Virus record (IMG/VR): IMGVR_UViG_3300028388_004500
Location: 1-35,575 of that record
Source: a virus
Length of the DNA stretch: 35,575 nt
Direction: 5' to 3' (one strand)
Made by a program: the position numbers and the translations under genes. Below are positions 28,901 through 35,390 of this stretch, piece by piece. The notes beneath the pieces are model-generated. The model had not been told where the DNA came from and ran no database searches. It worked only from the letters and a program-made list of their open reading frames with translations. Numbering within the stretch: the first letter of the stretch is position 1; the number at the start of each line of letters is the position of its first letter.

Positions 28901-31616
28901 TACCGTGGCAGATACCACAGGTGACACTGCTATATCAGGAACTTTATCTGCAGGAGCCACAACAGTTAACGGCACACTGGATGTTACCGGACTGGCCAGC
29001 CTAGATGGAGGAATTGACGTAGACGGAGCGTTCACTGTTGCAGATACTTCCGGAAATGTCAGCACAACTGGCAGCATAACAGGCGGCGTAATTACTTCAA
29101 ATTCAGGATTTGTAGGCAATATTAACAGCAACGGTGCTTCTGTGTTCTCAGGAACTATAAATCTTAATGGAGCAACTGTAAGCAATGCTACATTCGACCT
29201 AACGGGCAACTTAACCGGCGATGTTACATCAACAGGTACAAGTTCGTTCAGCGTTTTGAATGTTACAAACCTTGCCAGCCTAGATGGCGGTATTGATGTA
29301 GATGGTGCATTTACTGTGGCAAATGCAACAGGTAATATATCAACTTCAGGTACATTGACAGCCGCCGCTACAACACTGACCAGTTCTCTAGATGTAGCAG
29401 GATTAGCCAGCCTAGATGGCGGTATTGATGTAGATGGCGCATTCACAGTTGCGAACACTTCAGGTAACGTAAACACATCTGGTTCAATCACAGGTAACAC
29501 AATCACTGCTACATCAGGAATAACCGGTAACATTACATCAATAGGCACATCTGTGTTTTCGGGAACAGTAGACTTAAACGGAGCCACTGTAAATAACGCT
29601 GCGTTTAATTTAACGGGTAATTTAACTGGTAACGTCACTTCATCGGGTTCTAACTCTTTTGCAACTGTAACAGTTACAGGACTATCAAGCCTTGATGGCG
29701 GCCTAAACATTAATGATAATCTAACAGTAGATGCCGCCAACGGTAATACTGCAATATCAGGAACTTTATCGTCGGGTGCAACCACAATAAGCGGAACACT
29801 AAGTACCAGTGGACTTGCCAGTTTAGGCGGCGGCATTGATGTAGACGGCGCATTTACTGTTGCAGACACAACTGGAAATGTAAGCACATCGGGAAGTCTG
29901 GATGCAGGAAACACTACAATTGCAGGTACCCTAGGAGTAACAGGTCTTGCCAGCTTAGATGGAGGTATCAGTGTTGACGGCGCATTTACTGTTGCAGACA
30001 CAACTGGAAATGTAAGCACATCGGGAACTGTTAATGCAGGTGACATCACAGGCGATACTATTACAGCAACCACAGAATTTGTAGGCGACATAGTAGGAGA
30101 TATTACCAGTACAGGAACATCATCATTCTCTAATGTAAACATAACCGGAGGATCACTTTCAAATATATCACTGAGTTTAGGTGCAGGATCGTCTGTAAGT
30201 GCTAATGCAGCGTTTAATTTGACAGGTAACGTCACAGGTAATGTAACATCTAGTGGTGCATCGTCGTTCAGTGATGCGACAATATCAGGCGGCACTATTA
30301 ACGGAGTTGTTATAGGTGGTTCAACTCCTGGACAGATTACAGGAAGCACAATTACTGCTAACAATGGCTTCTCAGGCAATATCACAGGTAACGTAATTGG
30401 CAATGTCACAGGAGACGTAGTAGGAAATGTAACAGGAACTGTTAGTTCACTGGCTAACCATACCACCGATGATCTAGCCAATGGAACTGTAAACAAGTAT
30501 TATTCAGACATACTGGTAGATGCCCACTTGAGCGGAGGTGTAGGAGTTACTTACACCAACGGAGTAATTGATATCGGTCAGCCTGTAGGCACCAACGACG
30601 ACGTAACATTCAATGATGTTACTGTTAATGGGCAGTTACAGTTTATTGGAGATTTAAGTTTTGATAATCTAACGGTCACTGGTAATTTAGAAGTACAAGG
30701 ATCAACCACAACCATAGATTCGGAACTGATTGAATTGGCAGATAATATTATATTGCTTAACTCAAATGAAACAGGTTCCCCAAGTGTGAGTGCAGGCTTA
30801 GAGATTCAAAGAGGTACATCTGCAAACAAACAGCTTACTTGGAACGAAACTACAGACAAGTGGACAGTTGGCTCGGAAACATTTGTAGCCGGCAATTTTG
30901 AAGGTGACGTAACTGGCGAATTGACAGGAAATGTTACTGCAAGCACAGGAACCAGTTCGTTTAACGCTATAACAGCCAGCGGCACTATTACCAGCAACGG
31001 TGGCTTTGACGGCGACTTAACTGGGTCTGTGACAGGCAATGTAACAGGAACAGTAAGTTCTTTGTCAAATCACACCACAGATGATTTAGTAGAAGGTGCT
31101 AATCTTTATTATACAACTGCTAGACTAGAAAGCAGAATCGGTGGCAACCTAACAACCAGTATTATTCCAGCACAGGATGCTGTATACAATATAGGTTCTG
31201 CAACAGAACAATTTGCAAACGGGTTCTTCTCCGGCACAGTAGATGCAGGCACACTAACAGCACAAACCAAGAGCTTTATAATTGATCATCCAACTAAATC
31301 AGGAATGAAACTGAGATATGGATCTTTAGAAGGTCCAGAAAACGGTGTATACGTCAGAGGAAAACTCAAAGGCACAAACACAATTGAGATGCCGGATTAT
31401 TGGACAGGACTAGTAGACGAGGACAGTATCACGGTTACACTGACCGCAAACAGAGGATACCAGCAGCTGTTCGTAGCAGACATTGTAAATAACACAGTGA
31501 TTGTGGGAATAGAAAACAAAGATATTGCAGATATAGATTGCTTCTACACAGTCTGGGCAGAGCGCAAAGATGTAGCTCCATTCCAGGTTGAATACACAGA
31601 TAAAGGTGAGGAATAA
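22935..31616 (+). CDS. Second giant tail-fibre protein
   Basis: This 2,893-aa protein starts at ATG 22935, directly after the previous stop, with AAGGAG at 22920-22925. It is built from the same modules as its neighbour: GDVTGNVTG runs, WNE units (seven copies), the LGTQTTGNYA block (two copies), and NHTTDDL/LYFT/GQPVG units (several). A dense array of LASLDGGIDVDGAFTV units lies at 28840-30060. The C-terminal ~120 residues differ from the S74 domain: they contain FIIDHPTKSGMKLRYGSLEG, then MPDYWTGLVDEDSITVTL and an FYTVWAERKD end. This is a compact C-terminal domain I associate with fibre-type proteins of marine T4-like phages. The only Cys I noticed is in that domain. It probably forms a second long fibre, or a distal part of the same fibre; this is inference. 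Tandem TAATAA stops close it. Confidence 0.88.
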   Translation: MADLRDLVVAPGTSRFDGDVTFTTTVDINGGTIDNVTITNATLNDMVAVSADQFTGPLTGDVIGEIGNGGSNRNPAWFTNIDATGNASIGGTLGVTGIATLPEVNIDSGFIDGTRIGQTVQAAADFLNVSGNTITANTGFIGNITGPSGGTVGTSTLNNLTLNGNLVINSGNSFTLDGQTVIDADRNAIFESIQVNQTFEPATLTVTGTGVSTVAGSLEIAGNLTVSGTQTTINTEQINLADIAIELNTTATGTPADTNYGLIINRGAESPVTLFWNQTTGRWTVGTGTTGIFEAATFFGNITGDVTGNVTGDVTGNADTADAWSTARSVTFATGDVTGTFSIDGSANVTNVDLTIEDNSVALGTQTTGNYAQDVGVSGNGLSITGAPGEGTQFVVNSNAVATADPQTLVFRNALGDFAARVITADTFTGNIDSTAGVDNLFTTTVGDSLTVTGTATFNNSVTVSAGQTFATDTAAISGGSIVRTPIGQGAGNQADVRGDTVIAVTGFEGDLTGDVTGNADTASALDHTIQISLSGDVTGTSTGNNLAGGGVTIPVTIQPDSVALGTDTTGNYARDISVTGGGLTLSGTPGEGTQYEISSNATNLNTPNTIVQRDTTGSFSANTVSADLTGDVTGTLLGNVDIASGTSNFNNIDVAGSSTLASVDINSGNIDGTTIGASVQADADFLDVSGATITATTGFVGNITGPDAGQTGTSTLNNLTLNGDLTVDSGVIQIGTNTVIDENRNAFVNNIDIGGSFAINTITIGETTPGVSGDGSVFEGAGGDSSFNSTLSVSGTFTADGSARFAAPQITLNYDLPGDTAPSENAGIIVERGNLSDVEFIWNESLDRWSTGGQPLTASDFVGSIGATTRSTGQFTTIDTSSNADIGGILTVTQTSTLTGAVSAPGGITGSLIGQVTHSAGTSTFDNLTITGDVSIDGILSADNFELPGVTNAGTLNLSGTLDVSGNMSGDADLTIQGTADIGTDLIVRGQPRIQGTTIRLHTEVLTGSLPSVDDDVGIVVNRGDDADIKFLWNEGVDRWIADTALQSDNIYGELTGSVNVGAGETLDVSAGTLTLADNQISGNKVEGGTINEITINTINSGNAVITGGSIDGTVIGGTTSANITGDTIIAETGFAGPLFGQVTATINGGGTSNFDNLNVQGTTTLDDVTVNGITTIANDLNAQAGTTATFDAVEVEDLTINQTINITNFDVGGTLTVTGLASFENNFIDINSNPTGASDAGINVGRFGTSDATLKWDVASGQWSFSGADVAASSFIGTLVGPVDSSSVDIDGGNIDNTPIGENTRSSGQFTTLDATGTITGSFSGPVTSTNVDIDGGDISSTTIGANGATTGQFTTVAADTINVFTGTVTAQTVEATNTPYGFIGNLDGQINDISNWSTADLAEDPSATATSGTQYFTTTRVDAHLSGGLGVTYTNGTINIGQPVAPTDNVTFNDVRVDGDITVIGAIDVPNLTVTGDLTVNGTTTTLNTETINLEDAVIRLNNGGAASDSGIEVARGANPADAVELLWNETAGRWTVNSEDFQAQMFYGDLTGDVTGNVTAASGQSSFASVVIDGGNIDGTAIGVNATDEGNFTTVDASGDVTANRFFGPVTGNVTGTVSDISNHTTSALAEGSRLYFTDARVDARLDSTNTTGGTGVSYANGTISIGQPVGTSDDVTFRDVQVTGTLDANTFNPTNITTTGNVTVGNSLTVNGSTTLGDTVNIKDNEIVLNSDFSGGSPTDNVGFIVNRDSAGSVSFIWDEAADKFTIGGNTMVAGTFEGNFTSTGTSTFNTVDINTVDIDGGNIDGTKIGASTADTIIGTDIDGETITASVGFVGDITGNVTGGLTLQTGETVDVSSGTFTVRNDQISGDAVNGGTISNASLAGNNAGNSITGVDITVGFARTLNVAGGTLTLANNQISGDKIDGGIISDATLTGNGTTNSISGYDITVGAGKALTVNGTTNVSVLNATGLASLDGGIDVDGAFTVADTTGDTAISGTLSAGATTVNGTLDVTGLASLDGGIDVDGAFTVADTSGNVSTTGSITGGVITSNSGFVGNINSNGASVFSGTINLNGATVSNATFDLTGNLTGDVTSTGTSSFSVLNVTNLASLDGGIDVDGAFTVANATGNISTSGTLTAAATTLTSSLDVAGLASLDGGIDVDGAFTVANTSGNVNTSGSITGNTITATSGITGNITSIGTSVFSGTVDLNGATVNNAAFNLTGNLTGNVTSSGSNSFATVTVTGLSSLDGGLNINDNLTVDAANGNTAISGTLSSGATTISGTLSTSGLASLGGGIDVDGAFTVADTTGNVSTSGSLDAGNTTIAGTLGVTGLASLDGGISVDGAFTVADTTGNVSTSGTVNAGDITGDTITATTEFVGDIVGDITSTGTSSFSNVNITGGSLSNISLSLGAGSSVSANAAFNLTGNVTGNVTSSGASSFSDATISGGTINGVVIGGSTPGQITGSTITANNGFSGNITGNVIGNVTGDVVGNVTGTVSSLANHTTDDLANGTVNKYYSDILVDAHLSGGVGVTYTNGVIDIGQPVGTNDDVTFNDVTVNGQLQFIGDLSFDNLTVTGNLEVQGSTTTIDSELIELADNIILLNSNETGSPSVSAGLEIQRGTSANKQLTWNETTDKWTVGSETFVAGNFEGDVTGELTGNVTASTGTSSFNAITASGTITSNGGFDGDLTGSVTGNVTGTVSSLSNHTTDDLVEGANLYYTTARLESRIGGNLTTSIIPAQDAVYNIGSATEQFANGFFSGTVDAGTLTAQTKSFIIDHPTKSGMKLRYGSLEGPENGVYVRGKLKGTNTIEMPDYWTGLVDEDSITVTLTANRGYQQLFVADIVNNTVIVGIENKDIADIDCFYTVWAERKDVAPFQVEYTDKGEE
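28480..28850 (+). repeat. QISG module pair in the 2,893-aa protein
   Basis: Two units (QISGDAVNGGTISNASLAG and QISGDKIDGGIISDATLTG) are each followed by an (I/T)SG/TGxDITVG turn. They are closely related to the pair at 13630-13980, and a single unit lies near 26160. Confidence 0.75.
28840..30060 (+). repeat. Array of seven LASLDGGIDVDGAFTV repeats
   Basis: Seven units share L(A/S)SL(D/G)GG(I/L), mostly with VDGAFTVA and then a (T/S)GNxSTSG turn. Some are direct 44-residue tandems and others are separated by insert modules. It is the youngest-looking part of the fibre region, since some units are near identical in DNA. Confidence 0.85.
29844..30027 (+). repeat. 52-nt exact direct repeat
   Basis: 29844-29895 and 29976-30027 are identical over 52 nt, 132 nt apart (44 codons). 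They encode DGAFTVADTTGNVSTSG. In contrast to most repeats here they have no synonymous differences, so the duplication or conversion is recent. Confidence 0.85.
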
Positions 31617-31622
31617 TAACAG

Positions 31623-32324
31623 ATGGCAAACACAGATAAAAATATTGTAATTCGACCACGTCAAGGGGACACACTTAATCCTGTGATTGAATTTGTAGGT
31701 GCAGACGGATCTACTGGTCCTCAAACATTGGTGTTAGAAGTAACCGCAACAGACCAGGGCACAGTAACACTGAGTGGCGCATCAGGAACAATTTTACAAA
31801 TTGCAGATAATGCTACTGCTAAATTAGAAATAAATGGTACTGTTGCCCCTAGCTTGGATAATACTTACAATCTAGGCACCAGTGGATTGAAATGGAATAC
31901 CATGCATGCAACCCTGTTTAACGGAACAGCACTAGAGGCATTCTACGCTGACTTAGCGGAGAATTATATCGCAGACGAATTCTATGAACCTGGCACGGTA
32001 TTGGTGTTTGGCGGTGACGCCGAAGTAACTGTTACAGACACTGCTAATAACTTTAGGGCAGCAGGTATAGTATCTACACAACCTGCAACTCTAATGAACA
32101 CACAACTAGAAGGTTCCACAGTGGTGCCGTTAGCACTGCAAGGTAGAGTGCCCTGTAAAGTGATAGGAAGCGTAGAAAAAGGCGATTTGATTGTGACCAG
32201 CTATGTTGAAGGACACGCAATGGTTAATAATGATCCACCTATGTCCAGTGTTATAGGAAAAGCAGTTGGTGTTAAAACTGACGAAGAGCCCGGCGTTGTA
32301 GAAATAGTTGTTGGCAGGGTCTAA
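31623..32324 (+). CDS. Fibre-tip-like structural protein with DLAE-type C-terminal domain
   Basis: This 233-aa protein starts at ATG 31623, 6 nt after the giant fibre stop; GGTGAGGA (31606-31613) can serve as ribosome-binding site. The N-terminal ~100 residues have the same GTILQIADNATAKLEING and NTYNLGTSGLKWNTMHA style as fibre shafts. From about residue 107, DLAENYIADEFYEPGTVLVF begins a domain that continues with AGIVSTQPA, LALQGRVPCKVIG, KGDLIVTS and a VVEIVVGRV end. This domain occurs at the C-terminus of many phage and bacterial fibre-type proteins. It may be a separate tip or cap for the giant fibres. It ends with a 4-nt tail-to-tail overlap with the Nudix gene. Confidence 0.82.
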   Translation: MANTDKNIVIRPRQGDTLNPVIEFVGADGSTGPQTLVLEVTATDQGTVTLSGASGTILQIADNATAKLEINGTVAPSLDNTYNLGTSGLKWNTMHATLFNGTALEAFYADLAENYIADEFYEPGTVLVFGGDAEVTVTDTANNFRAAGIVSTQPATLMNTQLEGSTVVPLALQGRVPCKVIGSVEKGDLIVTSYVEGHAMVNNDPPMSSVIGKAVGVKTDEEPGVVEIVVGRV

Positions 32325-32755
32325 AACAAATCAGCCATTTCTTCTATGGTTGCCAGTTTAATTTTGTTTGTCTTTGCATTGAGAGTATTGCGCAACCCCT
32401 GATGCAAAGGCTTGGGCCAATTATTCATCCCTACCCAAGCATATCCGTCGTGTTCTGAATTAAGCAAAGGAATAAATTCTTCTCCAATAAGACAGAGATA
32501 GGTGTGAAATTGAAACTTTTCATCGCTGGAAATAAATGTTTCTAAAGGAATTGTTTTCACAATCTCAGGAAGCTCGCCTATTTCTTCTGTGATTTCTCTT
32601 TGAAGCCCTTCCCAGGGAGTTTCCGACTCTTTGTTTGCACCGCCCACAAGTCCCCATTGATTGCTTCTCTTGCCGTTTTTTCTATACAGCATTAGAAAAC
32701 GCCTAGTATCAAGGGTATAAAACAGTGCACCACTGCACACAATAAGTTCGCTCAT
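32321..32755 (-). CDS. Nudix hydrolase
   Basis: This 144-aa protein starts at ATG 32755. It has a Nudix box: GGANKESETPWEGLQREI followed by TEEIGEL, fitting GX5EX7REUXEEXG; the usual hydrophobic residue after the last Gly is Glu here. Residues R-E and E-E supply the metal-binding Glu cluster. The family hydrolyses nucleoside diphosphates linked to other groups; the substrate cannot be told from this sequence. A WGLVGG segment just before the box is typical of MutT-like members. It follows gp15 on the minus strand after 10 nt and is probably cotranscribed. It is the only enzyme seen in the window. No strong ribosome-binding site is visible. Confidence 0.9.
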   Translation of the reverse strand: MSELIVCSGALFYTLDTRRFLMLYRKNGKRSNQWGLVGGANKESETPWEGLQREITEEIGELPEIVKTIPLETFISSDEKFQFHTYLCLIGEEFIPLLNSEHDGYAWVGMNNWPKPLHQGLRNTLNAKTNKIKLATIEEMADLF

Positions 32756-32765
32756 ACAGTAATTA

Positions 32766-34187
32766 TTAATCTAGGCTGATGCGCCAGGTGCCAACTGGGT
32801 ACTCGCCGTCTATGCTTAATAGCCAATCACCGTCTGCATAACGATATTGCACACTGGTATTCAAATTGGTAACATATGTCACAGCAGAAGTTTCACTGCT
32901 GTCAAACACAATGTGCCACTGTGCACCGTCCCATTCTACAATATCATTTGCACTTGCAACAAAGCGTGTGCCGTCCGTGTTTTTCCAAGCGGCGGCTCCT
33001 TCTGTGGCAAGTTCATTGCCCACATCATCCAACAGCAACAGTCTAGTGCCTGCCTGCTTTACCGTGGTAGGATTGAATTTTTGGGGATCAATAATATAAT
33101 CGATTGTGGTTTTGTCACCTGTGGGACCTGATATAATGCTGTCCTGGGGGAAACTGTCCGAATCCCAGTTTATGCTGAGTTTGCTTTCGTCTAACGGGTT
33201 AAGGCTGATTGAACCTGTTACCACAGCATCTGAATCTTTGTTTTCTAAAAATATTCTGCTGATATCCGCAATATACTGTCCTGGCAGGCTTTCTAGAACG
33301 TCTCTCCAGTTAACACTGCCCACTGCACCTCTGTGTATAATTTGTGCAGTTGTGCCGTCTATGTACGCCCCATAATTGAGGTAGTTTACGTTTGCCATTT
33401 GATCCGTGCTTTCTGTCACAGACTTTCTGCCAAATTGATTTTCTGTTACACCTGGAGATATTGCATCATCGTAGGCGTTTGTTATGGGTCTGGAAACACC
33501 AGTTTCTATGTCACCAATGTCTTCATTGAACATACTGGTAATAATGTTTGTGATAACGCCCAGCTTCTTGACTTTTGCAGGCGGAGATATGTATATAGGA
33601 ATATTAAAGCTTAACGTAGCAACATCTATTTCTGAGTCCACGCCTGCGGGAATAGTTCTGTTGCTCCAATTTATGTTTTCCAATTCCAGTGTGGTAATGC
33701 TGGTCCAATCCACAAAGTTATCTGTTGTTTGCAGCTCCAGAGTCGGATTAAACCATACCCCTATCTGCTCAATTACCTGAAGCTTTTGATCAGTATTAGA
33801 CGTCCATATGTCGACGTTTGCCTTAAGCAAATAGGGTGTTGGCATCAATCTTTCTACAGTGTAATTCTTACCCTGAGTATTAAGGTATTCTTCGCCGTCC
33901 TCATCGTAAGCACGTTCTTTGATGTTCAGCTTGTTTATGAACGTGGCATCTTGTGTGCGATCTCTGTCCTGCTCCAGTCCTGTGAGATACACAGCCATTC
34001 TGGGTGCGCTGGGCAGTTTGTTTTCTGAGTTGTCACGAATAATGTTTGCAACCTGGCGTGTAATATCACCGTACACTACCGGAATAGCAGTAATGGTTCC
34101 GTCACCGTATCGCACAGGAAAGTTGCTGAGCAGTCTCATCAACTGGGTAACATATCTGCGTATTTGCCCGTCGTAAAAAAATTCCAT
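32766..34187 (-). CDS. 15: Tail sheath stabilizer / tail completion protein gp15
   Basis: This 473-aa protein starts at ATG 34187. The N-terminal half matches T4 gp15 in order: an FFYDGQIRRYVTQLMRLL start (T4 has FYNSSFRRYATLM), an IPVVYGD strand, AVYLTGLEQDRDRTQD, a VERLMPTPYLLKANVDIWTS strand (T4 PSPIKMIYELSIFT), then LQVIEQIGVWFNPTLELQ (T4 FQIVEQILPYFQPHFN) and IYISPPAKVKKLG. In T4, gp15 caps the tail tube and sheath and joins the tail to the head neck. T4 gp15 is 272 aa; the extra ~200 C-terminal residues (with TTIDYIIDPQKFNP and ANDIVEWDGAQWHIVFD) are of a type I associate with marine relatives. Its start codon overlaps the gp14 stop by 1 nt (TAATG), indicating coupling. Confidence 0.88.
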   Translation of the reverse strand: MEFFYDGQIRRYVTQLMRLLSNFPVRYGDGTITAIPVVYGDITRQVANIIRDNSENKLPSAPRMAVYLTGLEQDRDRTQDATFINKLNIKERAYDEDGEEYLNTQGKNYTVERLMPTPYLLKANVDIWTSNTDQKLQVIEQIGVWFNPTLELQTTDNFVDWTSITTLELENINWSNRTIPAGVDSEIDVATLSFNIPIYISPPAKVKKLGVITNIITSMFNEDIGDIETGVSRPITNAYDDAISPGVTENQFGRKSVTESTDQMANVNYLNYGAYIDGTTAQIIHRGAVGSVNWRDVLESLPGQYIADISRIFLENKDSDAVVTGSISLNPLDESKLSINWDSDSFPQDSIISGPTGDKTTIDYIIDPQKFNPTTVKQAGTRLLLLDDVGNELATEGAAAWKNTDGTRFVASANDIVEWDGAQWHIVFDSSETSAVTYVTNLNTSVQYRYADGDWLLSIDGEYPVGTWRISLD

Positions 34188-35347
34188 TAATTATCCGCCT
34201 TGGGTCTAAGAGCTTTACTTAGAGCTTGTCTTTCTGGCACCGTCTCACCGCCTATGCTGTTTGTGGCGGTGTTGTTGATAAAGCCTGCTTTCTGCGTGCT
34301 TCTGGTGTTGTTATTGGTGAGTGTTTCTCTGAGAGAATCCTCTACCTTGATCCAACGCTCGCCGTCATATCTAAACAGCCTGTTGGGCAAAAAGTCAGTG
34401 CGCATGAAATAATCACCCCGTTCGTTATCCAGTGGAAACTGTATGCCACTTCCAAACGCGGCTCCATTGGGTGCTTCACCGTCACCGTAATTGAGCAGAT
34501 AGCCTGTGTAACCCTGTCTTGCAGGAGGAACAACTTCCGAAGTGTTTACGCCCGTGCTGTCAACTTCGGTATCCGTGGCAGGACGCAAATCTACCTGCCC
34601 GTCTTCTGTTCTAGTCACGGTGTAGAAATGACTGGTTTCGTATCCGCTGAGGGGTGCTTCGGCTTCGCCTTGTTTGATGACAGCATCATTGATTTGCATT
34701 TCTTTGTCGTACACTGATAGTAAATCTCTCAGTGTGTCTCCGCCTGGATTTTCTTCTTCGGCTGGCAAGTCCAGTATTTCTTTGAATTCTTGTCCGTCGT
34801 ATATCTGTTTCAGTTTCAGCCTGTAAAGATGCGGATACCAAGTGTGGCTGAATCCTTCTGAGGCTCTGTTTACATCTTCTATAACGTAGAAACGCTTTAG
34901 TGCCACTGAATAATCATTAAGGGCATATTCGTCCTTTAAATGCGGAAGTTCTATGACATCACCGCTGAGAGGTTTTCTGCCCAGTGTTTTCACAATGTTG
35001 CGAATGTGCACAGTCATAAACAGCGTGTCATTGCTCAAGAATAATCCAAACGCACTCAGATCAAAATCTATATCTTGCACGTTGTAAATGGCGCGGGTTT
35101 TATAGATATCCGGATCATACTTTCTGTCTCTGTTTTCAAGGAACAGCAAGTCTTGAATGTTGGTTTCTTTCACAGCATCGTATTGTGGTTGTACCGCATC
35201 AGCTTCATCGTCGGATAGATTGTTACTTCCTAGATATTTGTGAATATTGATTTCGGTACCACCTACCACAAACATCTCTTCGATTTGCTTGTCTAGAAAT
35301 TCGTAATCGTTACCGCGTTCGGGCTTGTATAGTGACAGTCTTGGCAT
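34187..35347 (-). CDS. 14: Neck protein gp14
   Basis: The start chosen is ATG 35347 (MPRLSLYKPERGNDYEFLD), giving 386 aa; ATG 35353 two codons upstream is possible. The order of features follows T4 gp14: GGTEINIHKYLG, a FGLFLSNDTLFMTV strand, KPLSGDVIELP (T4 KEPKEGDLIYFP), an RFYVIEDV segment and a YDGQEFKEI segment. In T4, gp14 with gp13 forms the collar that closes the filled head and receives the tail. T4 gp14 is 256 aa; the C-terminal extension here has PLDNERGDYFMRTDFLPNRL and RYDGERWIKVED. The promoter-like GATAAATA element directly upstream would place transcription start at or next to the A of ATG 35347. The gene is divergent from gp13, whereas in T4 genes 13-14-15 share a strand. Confidence 0.87.
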   Translation of the reverse strand: MPRLSLYKPERGNDYEFLDKQIEEMFVVGGTEINIHKYLGSNNLSDDEADAVQPQYDAVKETNIQDLLFLENRDRKYDPDIYKTRAIYNVQDIDFDLSAFGLFLSNDTLFMTVHIRNIVKTLGRKPLSGDVIELPHLKDEYALNDYSVALKRFYVIEDVNRASEGFSHTWYPHLYRLKLKQIYDGQEFKEILDLPAEEENPGGDTLRDLLSVYDKEMQINDAVIKQGEAEAPLSGYETSHFYTVTRTEDGQVDLRPATDTEVDSTGVNTSEVVPPARQGYTGYLLNYGDGEAPNGAAFGSGIQFPLDNERGDYFMRTDFLPNRLFRYDGERWIKVEDSLRETLTNNNTRSTQKAGFINNTATNSIGGETVPERQALSKALRPKADN

Positions 35348-35352
35348 ATACA

Positions 35353-35360
35353 TATTTATC
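35353..35360 (-). promoter_or_regulatory. Candidate T4-type late promoter for gp14-gp15-Nudix
   Basis: The minus strand reads GATAAATA at 35360-35353, matching the T4 late core except in the first base. By T4 spacing (core about -13 to -6), the start would be at about 35347, the A of the gp14 ATG. No Shine-Dalgarno sequence lies before that ATG. Confidence 0.55.
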
Positions 35361-35366
35361 GTAACG

Positions 35367-35374
35367 AATAAATA
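35367..35374 (+). promoter_or_regulatory. Candidate T4-type late promoter for gp13
   Basis: AATAAATA at 35367-35374 differs from TATAAATA in the first base only. T4 spacing puts the start near 35380, giving a leader of ~11 nt that contains GGAG (35381-35384), 6 nt before ATG 35391. It is separated from the minus-strand element by 6 nt. Confidence 0.55.
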
Positions 35375-35390
35375 CAATACGGAGAACAAT

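Noticed and set aside
28781-30496. Long open frame on the minus strand opposite the fibre array (571 codons) and many similar ones from 8720 to 31039
   Set aside because: They mirror the repetitive codon use of the sense gene, give Pro/Ser/Thr/Val-rich low-complexity sequences such as LPVTSPVT, and lack domains. They are shadows of the fibre genes.
8466-31616. Diversity-generating retroelement target in the fibre repeats
   Set aside because: No reverse transcriptase or template repeat is present, and the differences between repeats are mainly synonymous rather than concentrated at adenines.
32321-32755. Host-derived metabolic gene acquired with the fibre region
   Set aside because: Nudix hydrolases are common in T4-like phages, and I saw no flanking signs of recent transfer.
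33106-34028. Plus-strand open frames across gp15 and gp14
   Set aside because: They are antisense to clear T4-like neck genes, overlap one another and show no recognisable domains.
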